In this document: one piece after another, positions 41,079 through 49,280 of the stretch
How the letters are laid out: the number at the start of each line of letters is the position of its first letter
How positions within the stretch are numbered: the stretch's first letter is position 1
Assembly (NCBI GenBank): GCA_028716365.1
Contig: JAQUPZ010000001.1
Location: 124,001 to 188,000 of the forward strand
Length of the DNA stretch: 64,000 nt
Direction of reading: 5' to 3'
From: Kiritimatiellia bacterium
Lineage (GTDB): Bacteria > Verrucomicrobiota > Kiritimatiellia > UBA8416 > YA12-FULL-48-11
Position numbers and translations under genes: made by a program
Notes under the pieces: generated by a model
What the model was told of the DNA's origin: nothing
The model's database searches: none
The model's input: the letters and a program-made list of their open reading frames with translations, nothing else

Positions 41079-42050
41079 TCATGCCGGACTCAGGAGTTTG
41101 CGTACTTCGTCGAATTCGTGCTTTGCCACGGCGGCGGGATCATCTCCACCACTGGCTTCGCATGAGATGTAACCTTTATAACCGATTTTTTTCAGCGCAT
41201 TAAACAATGGCCGATGGTTCACGTTTCCTTCGTTCAGTAATGCCCGCTTATAACGGCCAGCCGGGTAATCGTGGGCGGTTTTGTCATCGGCTGCAGCCTT
41301 GACCATGTCTTTAACGTGTACATGGAATATCCGGTCACCCAGGCACTTGACAGAGTCCTCGCCGTAAATGTCCCCGGTGATAGCAAGATTGCCCGCATCA
41401 TGAATGACACCAAAATTTGGCCGGGCCACGAGGTCAATGATTTTGCGGGCCATTGCAACGGTCTCGCAATACTGGCCGAAATGAATTTCCGCCACGACCC
41501 TGGTATTGTGTTTCGCGGCCCTGTCACATGCTTCGCCGAGCCATGTTGCAACGATCTGCACCTCATCATCCTTGTACGCGCTTTTCTTCAATTGGCCAGC
41601 CGTGACCTTGAGCATTTTAGAAGACAGCCGGTCGCAGATATCAAGTGACTTTTCCACGTCTTCGAGTCCTTTTTTCCTTTGTTGTTCACTGGCGAGAATA
41701 TTTCCGCCCAGAGATGTGTAGATCAAACAGATGTCGATCTTGTTATCATTGGCAGTTTTTTTTATTTCAGCTGTCTGTTCTGCAGTAGAGTTCAAATCAA
41801 GATGCTTCAATGCCGGGTTGGTATAGATTTCAATACCGTCGTATCCAATTTTACCGGCACATTCTATTGCCGCCTGCAGGGGAAGACCTTTGAACATTCC
41901 GGCGAACATTGCGATTTTCAAAGGGTGGTTTGCATCGGCCCCTTTAATGGAGGTTGTACCCAGCACCAGTCCCGATGTTACCGCCATGGCGGATAAGCGT
42001 GTCAGAAATTCTCTTCGGTCCATTGATTGTCTTGCATCATTTTGAATCAT
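41079..42050 (-). CDS. Hydroxypyruvate isomerase-like sugar isomerase/epimerase, Tat-like signal
   Basis: MDRREFLTRLSAMAVTSGLVLG; VIHDAGNLAITGDIYGEDSVKCLGDRIFHVHVKD. Confidence 0.85.
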   Translation of the reverse strand: MIQNDARQSMDRREFLTRLSAMAVTSGLVLGTTSIKGADANHPLKIAMFAGMFKGLPLQAAIECAGKIGYDGIEIYTNPALKHLDLNSTAEQTAEIKKTANDNKIDICLIYTSLGGNILASEQQRKKGLEDVEKSLDICDRLSSKMLKVTAGQLKKSAYKDDEVQIVATWLGEACDRAAKHNTRVVAEIHFGQYCETVAMARKIIDLVARPNFGVIHDAGNLAITGDIYGEDSVKCLGDRIFHVHVKDMVKAAADDKTAHDYPAGRYKRALLNEGNVNHRPLFNALKKIGYKGYISCEASGGDDPAAVAKHEFDEVRKLLSPA

Positions 42051-42074
42051 GAATATGTTCCTCCCGTTTCAACG

Positions 42075-42211
42075 GTTGTTGTAGTCCGGTGACTATTAAT
42101 CAATAAGAAATTATTTCTTTGAACATGTCAAGTAATAGACCTGATTTTTATGTGCGCATTTCTGTATTCGATATTTTCCTTTGGCATTGACAGTTGTTGT
42201 ACTGCGGTGAC
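42075..42211. promoter_or_regulatory. Two 19 bp direct repeats in a divergent intergenic region
   Basis: GTTGTTGTAGTCCGGTGAC (42075-42093) and GTTGTTGTACTGCGGTGAC (42193-42211), 17/19 identical. Confidence 0.5.
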
Positions 42212-42261
42212 AGACTGCCGGTATAGTATTTTCCTGTAATCTCATCATAGGAGGAACAATC

Positions 42262-44316
42262 ATGGACCGCGTACATTTCATTAAACTCACCGCTTGTATC
42301 GTCGTAGGTCTGATGATGACAGCAAGAGACGGACTGACAATAGAACCAAGAACGCAACTCGTGGAGGACCAATGGTCATTGAAACTCATTCCGCCGTGGA
42401 CGCCAGTAACGGCTGAAGCCGGGAAATCCGGGGTTGAAGTTGGTATGTGGGGGCGGACATATCATTTTGCCAATGCACCACTGCCTACTTCCATTATCAC
42501 TGCGGGCGAGGAAATTCTTGCCGCACCCATCCGGCTTGTCGGTCAGGTGAGCGGCAAACCCATCGAATGGAAACGCGGTGGAACCTATATCTACAGTAAA
42601 AACGATGCGAATGTCATAGTGTCGGGCTGGCAGGCGGGTGACGATCTGATTGTAAATTCAACAACGCGGGTTGAGTTTGACGGCATGATGCGTGTGGATT
42701 TTGTCGTGATGCCGCAGAACCGTACTTCGCCGAAACTGGAGAAACTCTGGCTGGAAGTACCGTTAAAAAGAGCAAAGGCGGGTCTTTATCATTTCTGGCC
42801 GGGTGCCTGGGGTGCGGCAAAGAACAGCGGAGCGGTACCTGAAGCCGGCATGAATATACCATTTAAACCTTTTGTCTGGCTGGGATGGGAAGAGGGTGGC
42901 TTGGGGTGGTTCACGGAATCTGACAAAGGCTGGCAACCGAAGGATGTAAAACAACCCATTGACGTGGTTGTGAACGGGAACCAGACTATTCTGCGACTGC
43001 ATCTGCTGGATTCACTACCACCGCGATTGCCTGTCACTTATACCGTTGGTTTCCAGGCGACACCTGTAAAACCGTGGAAGCAGGATTTCCATGAACTGCG
43101 TGTGTGCCATGGTGCATCATACGGTATGGAAACCAGGCCGTTTAAACCGGATACAAAAGAAACCGTACTTGATCATGCGGCGAAACTGGGCGTGAAGACG
43201 TTCGTCTTTCACGAACATTGGACGCCAATCCAGAATTATCCGTTGACAACACAGGAAGAGGAGCTGAAAAATCTTGTCAAGGCATGTCATCAGCGTGACA
43301 TCAAGCTGCTGCTGTACTTTGGTTACGAATTTTCGTCAATCGCACCGGAGTGGGGGACAATGTCGGATGAAGTACTCGTAAAAGGAACAACGGGTGGTTA
43401 CACGGGTGGTTATTATCGCCAGCCTGAACAGCGTGATTACATTGTGTGTTACAACAGCCGATGGCGCGAGATCCTGCTGAACGGTATTACGAGTTCACTT
43501 GATCGTTATGGTTATGATGGAGTTTATCTTGATGGTACCATTGAGCCATGGGCATGTACCAACGAGAAGCATGGCTGTGGTTATCGCACGGCTGATGGAA
43601 TCCTGCATTCAACTTACCCGATTTTCGCCGTACGTAAACTCATGCACGGACTTGCCGCTGTGATACATCCGCGCGGTGGACTGGTGAATCCGCACCAGAG
43701 TACATGCTGCGTAACACCAACGCTGGCGTTCGCGGATTCCTACTGGGACGGTGAGCAATTCGGGGGTGGGGAACTGTCGAGTAACTTGATACAGAAACTT
43801 CCGCTCGCGACATTCCGTGCGGAGTTCATGGGCCGTAATTATGGCGTACCTGCCGAGTTCCTGGTTTATGAAAAACCGCCACAATGGACTTTCGATCATG
43901 CGCTGGCTTTTACGATGTTACATGATGTTCGCGTACGGCCCGGTGGTGTGAGTACTGCGCTGGAAAGGATGGCGCCAATCTGGGAAGTAATGACCCGCTT
44001 TGATGTCAGTAAAGCTGAATGGCATCCGTACTGGGAAACAAAACCATTGGCCACAGTACAGTCTGATACAGTCAAAGTAAGTTTGTATCTCGGCGGCGGT
44101 AAAAAAGCAGGAGATGGGCGCGTATTACTGATTGTTTCAAATCTTGGCATGGAAGATACAACTGCGCAAGTGGTCCTTGATTCGAAGCAGTTACGCCTGC
44201 GCAAATCCGGAACAACTACCAAAGACGCGCTTACAGGCGAAACGCTCAAACTGGAGGGTGATCGCTTAACGGTTCCATTATCATCGATGCGAATGCGAAT
44301 GGTATGGGTGGAATAA
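42262..44316 (+). CDS. Secreted glycoside-hydrolase-like protein (DUF6067/GH123-like N-terminus plus TIM barrel)
   Basis: WLGWEEGGLGWFTESDKGW; barrel YGYDGVYLDGTIEPWACTN. Confidence 0.65.
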   Translation: MDRVHFIKLTACIVVGLMMTARDGLTIEPRTQLVEDQWSLKLIPPWTPVTAEAGKSGVEVGMWGRTYHFANAPLPTSIITAGEEILAAPIRLVGQVSGKPIEWKRGGTYIYSKNDANVIVSGWQAGDDLIVNSTTRVEFDGMMRVDFVVMPQNRTSPKLEKLWLEVPLKRAKAGLYHFWPGAWGAAKNSGAVPEAGMNIPFKPFVWLGWEEGGLGWFTESDKGWQPKDVKQPIDVVVNGNQTILRLHLLDSLPPRLPVTYTVGFQATPVKPWKQDFHELRVCHGASYGMETRPFKPDTKETVLDHAAKLGVKTFVFHEHWTPIQNYPLTTQEEELKNLVKACHQRDIKLLLYFGYEFSSIAPEWGTMSDEVLVKGTTGGYTGGYYRQPEQRDYIVCYNSRWREILLNGITSSLDRYGYDGVYLDGTIEPWACTNEKHGCGYRTADGILHSTYPIFAVRKLMHGLAAVIHPRGGLVNPHQSTCCVTPTLAFADSYWDGEQFGGGELSSNLIQKLPLATFRAEFMGRNYGVPAEFLVYEKPPQWTFDHALAFTMLHDVRVRPGGVSTALERMAPIWEVMTRFDVSKAEWHPYWETKPLATVQSDTVKVSLYLGGGKKAGDGRVLLIVSNLGMEDTTAQVVLDSKQLRLRKSGTTTKDALTGETLKLEGDRLTVPLSSMRMRMVWVE

Positions 44317-44356
44317 GGTATACGATAAAATTGTTGGTGTCGTGGTTTAAACATCT

Positions 44357-44526
44357 GTTCCGCGGCTTGGGCCGTCTGAGTCACGCGTGATTTCGCCCCG
44401 TCCACTTTGTTCTCGAACGCGGCGCGGATATTTATCCAGCACCGCATTCGACGCCTTGTGGTCGGAGCGAACTGACGCGTTCTCATACGGGGGCGAAACA
44501 ATCTCGCCCGACCCAAGCCGCGGAAC
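44357..44526. repeat. ~170 bp imperfect palindromic element with ~18 bp terminal inverted repeats
   Basis: GTTCCGCGGCTTGGGCCG ... CGACCCAAGCCGCGGAAC (one mismatch) and an internal hairpin CGAACGCGGCGCGGATATTTATCCAGCACCGCATTCG (44414-44450). Confidence 0.75.
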
Positions 44527-44591
44527 GGTTACCATTGCCCGTCAGCCGACGGGCAAATTTTCTTATCCTGCACGTAATGGAATAAACAAAG

Positions 44592-45452
44592 TCAATGTGT
44601 CAATTGATTGCGAAAACCCCGAGGAGTGGTTTTCTTCAGACGAAAGAACTGCCGGTTGAAATTGGAGAGATTGGTAAATCCGCTGGTCAATGCAATTTCA
44701 GTGATATTCATTTCACTTTCCGCCAGCAGACGACAGGCGCGTCCGATCCGTAACTCATTAACAAATGCCGGAAAAGTGCGGGCGGTATGCTGGTGGAAAA
44801 AACGGCTGAATGCACCGGTACTTAAATGGACCAACCTGGCAGCATCTTCAAGGCAGATGGATTGATCCATGTGTTCGTTAATGTACTGGATCACCTTGTT
44901 CATGCGTTCCTGGCTGAAGGGATTCAGCTCCGAAGAATAACCGGGGCTGGCAATGGAATGATATTCACGGGAAGAGGCCAAAAGGTCGAAAATTGATAGA
45001 AATATGACCATGCGGTGAAGACCAGTTGTGCCTTTCATTTGCATCATTAATTCAACCGCCTGTTCGCGTGTTTTACCGGTAAAGTAAAGTCCTACCGAGG
45101 CGCGCTGGAATAATTGTTTTAACGGCAGGAAACTGGGCATTTGCAGCCAGTATTCGCCCAGGAAGGATTTTTCAAACTGTATTAAATGAATTTCCACTGA
45201 GGGATTATGTTCACTGGCGGTACTTTCGTACTGCCAGAGGTGCGGTAGGTTGGCACCCACAAAAACCAAGTCGCCGGTCTTTAGCGGGGAGATGTTGTCA
45301 CCAACAAGGCGATATCCCGGACAGCGCATGGTCAAGATGAGTTCATATTCAGGGTGAAAATGCCAGTAATTGTCAAATTTTCGTGTCCGGATGGTTTTAA
45401 AGGTGAAGCCTTCATCTGATCCCACCGCTAGTTTCTGGTAAATCAATTTCAT
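44592..45452 (-). CDS. AraC family transcriptional regulator (cupin + HTH)
   Basis: HFHPEYELILTMRCPGYRLVGDNISPLKTGDLVFVGANLPHLW; HTH LRIGRACRLLAESEMNITEIALTSGFTNLSNFNRQFFRLKKTTPRGFR. Confidence 0.93.
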   Translation of the reverse strand: MKLIYQKLAVGSDEGFTFKTIRTRKFDNYWHFHPEYELILTMRCPGYRLVGDNISPLKTGDLVFVGANLPHLWQYESTASEHNPSVEIHLIQFEKSFLGEYWLQMPSFLPLKQLFQRASVGLYFTGKTREQAVELMMQMKGTTGLHRMVIFLSIFDLLASSREYHSIASPGYSSELNPFSQERMNKVIQYINEHMDQSICLEDAARLVHLSTGAFSRFFHQHTARTFPAFVNELRIGRACRLLAESEMNITEIALTSGFTNLSNFNRQFFRLKKTTPRGFRNQLTH

Positions 45453-45620
45453 AAGGTCAGAAAAGTATCAAAACTGGTGACAAAACGTGTAGTATAATAT
45501 TTAAGTTTATGATTTATTCTTGAGATATAAGCGCAGGTTATATAAAGTATTTTGTGCTTGGAGGGCTGCGCTGCATTACAGCGCTTAGTATTTAATATTT
45601 TAATCAAACTCAGGTGACCT

Positions 45621-46661
45621 ATGAAAAAATATAATGTCGGAATTGCAGGGTATGGTTGGGCAGCGGGTGCGCATATTGCCGCGATTAACGCCGGAGAACT
45701 GGGACAAGTAACGGCAATCTGTTCTTCTCGAAAGCTGGATGCAGCCCAGGTTTCTGCAAAACATGGTTCTCCCATGAAAGTGTATCAGGATTACAATGCC
45801 ATGCTTAAGGATCCCGATTTACATGCGGTTTCCATCTGCAGTTACCATCATCAACACCCGGAACAAGTCATTCTCGCCGCCCGTGCGGGCAAGCATATCA
45901 TTGTCGAAAAACCGCTTGCGCTGAACTTGAAAGATGTCCATAAAATTGAGAAAGAGGTAAAAGCTGCAGGCGTTAAATTTTGTATTTGTTTTGAAGTACG
46001 TTTCGCAAGTCAGTTTCGCGTAATCAAGTCGGTAATTGATCGCGGTCTGCTTGGAAAACTTCATTACGGTGAAATTGACTACTATCATGGAATGGGTCCG
46101 TGGTATCGCGAATACGAGTGGGTTGTGACCAATAAAAACTGTGGAAGCAGCCTGCTGGCCGCAGGATGCCATGCGATGGACGCACTGCTGCTCTGCATGG
46201 GCGACGATGTAGAGGAAGTGTTCACAATTGGATGTAATTCCCAGAGTTCTACATTTGATAAATACGAATATCCTACAACATCGGTAACTGTATTGAAATT
46301 CAAGAGCGGCAAAACCGCGAAATGCGCTTCCGTCATCGATTGTCTTCAGCCGTACTATTTCCATACTCATTTAGTTGGCAGTGAAGGCAGTCTGCTTGAC
46401 AACAAATTCCATTCCAACGTGGTGCAGGGCCTGGACAAAAATCGGTGGAGTCAGCTTTCCTTCAGTCCGGTCGATTCCGGGGATGTTGCGGATCATCCTT
46501 ACAAAACACAATTCGATGCCTTCTTTAACGCCATCAATAAAAACGAGGAAATGCCCCTCACGGGACTCAAAGAAGCGGTATTGACACACGAAGTGATCTT
46601 TGCCGCCGAGAAGTCATTGAATTTAAAGCGGCCGGTTAAAATGGAAGAAGTGCGTTCCTGA
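45621..46661 (+). CDS. Gfo/Idh/MocA family oxidoreductase (no export signal)
   Basis: KYNVGIAGYGWAAGAHIAAI, GKHIIVEKPLALNLKDV. Confidence 0.92.
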   Translation: MKKYNVGIAGYGWAAGAHIAAINAGELGQVTAICSSRKLDAAQVSAKHGSPMKVYQDYNAMLKDPDLHAVSICSYHHQHPEQVILAARAGKHIIVEKPLALNLKDVHKIEKEVKAAGVKFCICFEVRFASQFRVIKSVIDRGLLGKLHYGEIDYYHGMGPWYREYEWVVTNKNCGSSLLAAGCHAMDALLLCMGDDVEEVFTIGCNSQSSTFDKYEYPTTSVTVLKFKSGKTAKCASVIDCLQPYYFHTHLVGSEGSLLDNKFHSNVVQGLDKNRWSQLSFSPVDSGDVADHPYKTQFDAFFNAINKNEEMPLTGLKEAVLTHEVIFAAEKSLNLKRPVKMEEVRS

Positions 46662-46816
46662 TAAGCCGTTATGGGCCGAACTTGCCGTGTTTGTAATAGC
46701 AATATATCTTCTCTTTCGTCTCATAGCGTAGATGCAGAAAAGAACGGAAAAAGCTCAAGGAATAAAACTGCAGAGGAATTGTTCACTCAATTCAATCAGC
46801 AAAGGAGTTCCAAACT

Positions 46817-48070
46817 ATGAACATAACCTGTAATCGCAGAGATTTTCTCAAAACAGCCACAATCGGCGTGACGGCGATGTCGTTTTCCGCGCGTAGTTAT
46901 GCCCGTATTATGGGCGCCAATGAACGGATTCGTATTGGTCAAATTGGTTGTGGTGGACGTGGCCGGCTGGCGCACATGGTTGGAATACACAAACACGACA
47001 AGATAGAGAATGCTGAGTATGTTGCGGTAAGTGATCCATGGCGTATTGTGCGCGAGCAGGCCGCAGAGCAGTGTAAGGAATGGTATGGTACCAACGTGAA
47101 ACAGTTCGTCAGTTATCGTGATGTTCTGGCCTGCAAGGATGTGGATGCAGTCATGATCGCTTCGCCTGATCATCATCATTCCATACAACTTGAAGCGGCG
47201 GCAAAGGCAGGGAAACACATTTACGTTGAAAAACCAATGGCGCGAAACATGAAGGAACTTCTTCGCGCAGTGGATGCCGTCAAGGAAGCGGGTGTGGTGG
47301 TACAGGTTGGCACGCAGGTCCGCAGTCTGCCGACCAGTACAGGTTGCAATGAACTCTGGAAATCCGGTCTGCTGGGTAAGGCTTCACGGATCGAACAGTG
47401 TCGTAATTCCGAGAAGCCCTACTGGTATCGTTACGTTAAGCAGGAAGTGAAGAAAGAAGATCTCGATTGGGATGAATTCACAATGGGTATCACAAAGCGG
47501 CCATTTGACCCTGTTTTGTACTCAGGCTGGTATGGTTATCTCGAGTTCAATGATGGTCCAGTCAGCCAATTTGGCAGTCATTATATTGATCTGGTTCACT
47601 ATATCACAGGTGCGGAGCATCCGACGAGTTGCGTGTGTAATGGCGGTATCTTTACATGGATAGATGAAAATAAATTTAGCGTTCCTGATCACGTGGAAGC
47701 ACTCTGGGTTTATCCTCAAGGTTTCATGGTGACCTTCTCGTGCAATACGGGACAGAGTGGCGGCAGTCGTCACAGATATTTTTGCGAGAAAGGTCAGCTG
47801 AACCTCGATAACTGGAGTGCGCCAAACTATACTGCAGAAGGTGGTCCGAAACGTGACGGCAGTATCCGTGGTGTCAACGAGGTAAAGGCCATAGAGACGC
47901 CCGATCATTTCCAGGACTGGTTACAGTGCATGCGTTCCGGTAAAACCACCCGTGCGCCTATCGAGGCTGGTTACCGGCACGCTGTCGCCTGCCTCATGGG
48001 GGTTGAATCATTTAAGACCGGCCACCGGATGCTTTTTAATGCGGAAAAACGCAAGATTTACGCCGGTTAA
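46817..48070 (+). CDS. Gfo/Idh/MocA family oxidoreductase, Tat-like signal
   Basis: CNRRDFLKTATIGVTAMSFSARSYA; IRIGQIGCGGRGRL, GKHIYVEKPMARNMKEL. Confidence 0.92.
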   Translation: MNITCNRRDFLKTATIGVTAMSFSARSYARIMGANERIRIGQIGCGGRGRLAHMVGIHKHDKIENAEYVAVSDPWRIVREQAAEQCKEWYGTNVKQFVSYRDVLACKDVDAVMIASPDHHHSIQLEAAAKAGKHIYVEKPMARNMKELLRAVDAVKEAGVVVQVGTQVRSLPTSTGCNELWKSGLLGKASRIEQCRNSEKPYWYRYVKQEVKKEDLDWDEFTMGITKRPFDPVLYSGWYGYLEFNDGPVSQFGSHYIDLVHYITGAEHPTSCVCNGGIFTWIDENKFSVPDHVEALWVYPQGFMVTFSCNTGQSGGSRHRYFCEKGQLNLDNWSAPNYTAEGGPKRDGSIRGVNEVKAIETPDHFQDWLQCMRSGKTTRAPIEAGYRHAVACLMGVESFKTGHRMLFNAEKRKIYAG

Positions 48071-48266
48071 TCTTATCTTCATTCGTCGTCCCGATTTCTG
48101 GGAGAATCAGGACAACGATGGATTTCGCCGGGAAATAATGGACTTCATTTCATAGAGTTTCATGCCGCCGGCATAATCCGGATATCAATTCTACTGTTGA
48201 ATTTTTTTACGGCTTGCGTAAAAAAATCAGAAGAGATAAATCTGCACGTATCAAAGGGAGGTACCT

Positions 48267-49169
48267 ATGAGCTCTTTTAACCAATTGACTCGCCGAAGTT
48301 TTCTGGAGGAAGCTATTAAATTCGGGGCGGCTGGACTAGCGGTTTCCTGTACTGGAATATCGTCTGCAGCCGGGACTTCATGGCAGATTGGCTGTTACAC
48401 GCGGCCCTGGGACAAGTATGATTATCGCGTGGCACTTGATGCCATTGCTGAGGCTGGTTTTAAATATGCAGGATTGATGACAACCAAATCAGAGTCGCAT
48501 TTAATAATCTCGGTTTCAACTACACCCGAAGAAGCAAAGCAAGTAGGCGAAGAAATTAAAAAGCGCGGTTTAACTGTACCATCATTATATGGCGGCGGAA
48601 TTCCTGTAAATAAATCTCTTGAAGCCGGCATTGAGGGGCTTAGAAAACTCATCGACAATTGTGCTGCCTGTGGTGCGAAAAACCTCATGATGGGTGGAGT
48701 CGGTGATGCGAAACTTTACCAGTCTTATTACAAAGCCATCTCCGAATGCTGCGGTTATGCGGCTGAAAAGGGTGTCGGTATCAGTGTAAAACCGCACGGC
48801 GGTCTCAATGCAACCGGACCACAGTGCCGTAAGACTGTTGAGATGGTTGGGTACCAAAACTTCCGTGTCTGGTATGATCCGGGTAATATCCTGTACTACT
48901 CAAACGGCGAACTTGATCCGGTTACTGATGCTGCCACTGTTGATGGCCTTGTAGTGGGGATGTGTATCAAAGATTACAAACATCCCAAAAATGTTGCTGT
49001 GACACCCGGAACGGGCAAGGTGGACTTTACAGCGGTTTTATCACGACTTAAAAAAGGTGGATTTGCCGGTGGTTCCTTGATTGTAGAATGTCTTGAACCG
49101 GGAGATTCTGATAAACTTCTAGCGGAGGCAAAAAAGGCTCGGCAGTTTATAGAATCTTTACAGATTTAA
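48267..49169 (+). CDS. Sugar phosphate isomerase/epimerase-like TIM barrel, Tat-like signal
   Basis: TRRSFLEEAIKFGAAGLAVS; FRVWYDPGNILYYSNGELDPV, GTGKVDFTAVLSRLKKGGFAGGSLIVECLE. Confidence 0.87.
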   Translation: MSSFNQLTRRSFLEEAIKFGAAGLAVSCTGISSAAGTSWQIGCYTRPWDKYDYRVALDAIAEAGFKYAGLMTTKSESHLIISVSTTPEEAKQVGEEIKKRGLTVPSLYGGGIPVNKSLEAGIEGLRKLIDNCAACGAKNLMMGGVGDAKLYQSYYKAISECCGYAAEKGVGISVKPHGGLNATGPQCRKTVEMVGYQNFRVWYDPGNILYYSNGELDPVTDAATVDGLVVGMCIKDYKHPKNVAVTPGTGKVDFTAVLSRLKKGGFAGGSLIVECLEPGDSDKLLAEAKKARQFIESLQI

Positions 49170-49280
49170 ATTGAGAGCCATGATAAAGCCCTGGTCATTG
49201 TTATTGATGGGAGTGACACTGCTGGCGTCCGAATAAGGGTACGATGGCAGGGAGGTGTCACGTTATTTTCAGCCTGAATA

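Noticed and set aside
42187-42227. TTGACA ... TATAGT as a sigma-70 promoter for the 42262 gene
   Set aside because: Spacer is 29 nt, too long; a weaker TTGTAC-N19-TATAGT is possible but not convincing.
43896-44516. 206 aa minus-strand ORF
   Set aside because: Overlaps the 42262 gene on the opposite strand and runs into the palindromic repeat; no domain seen.
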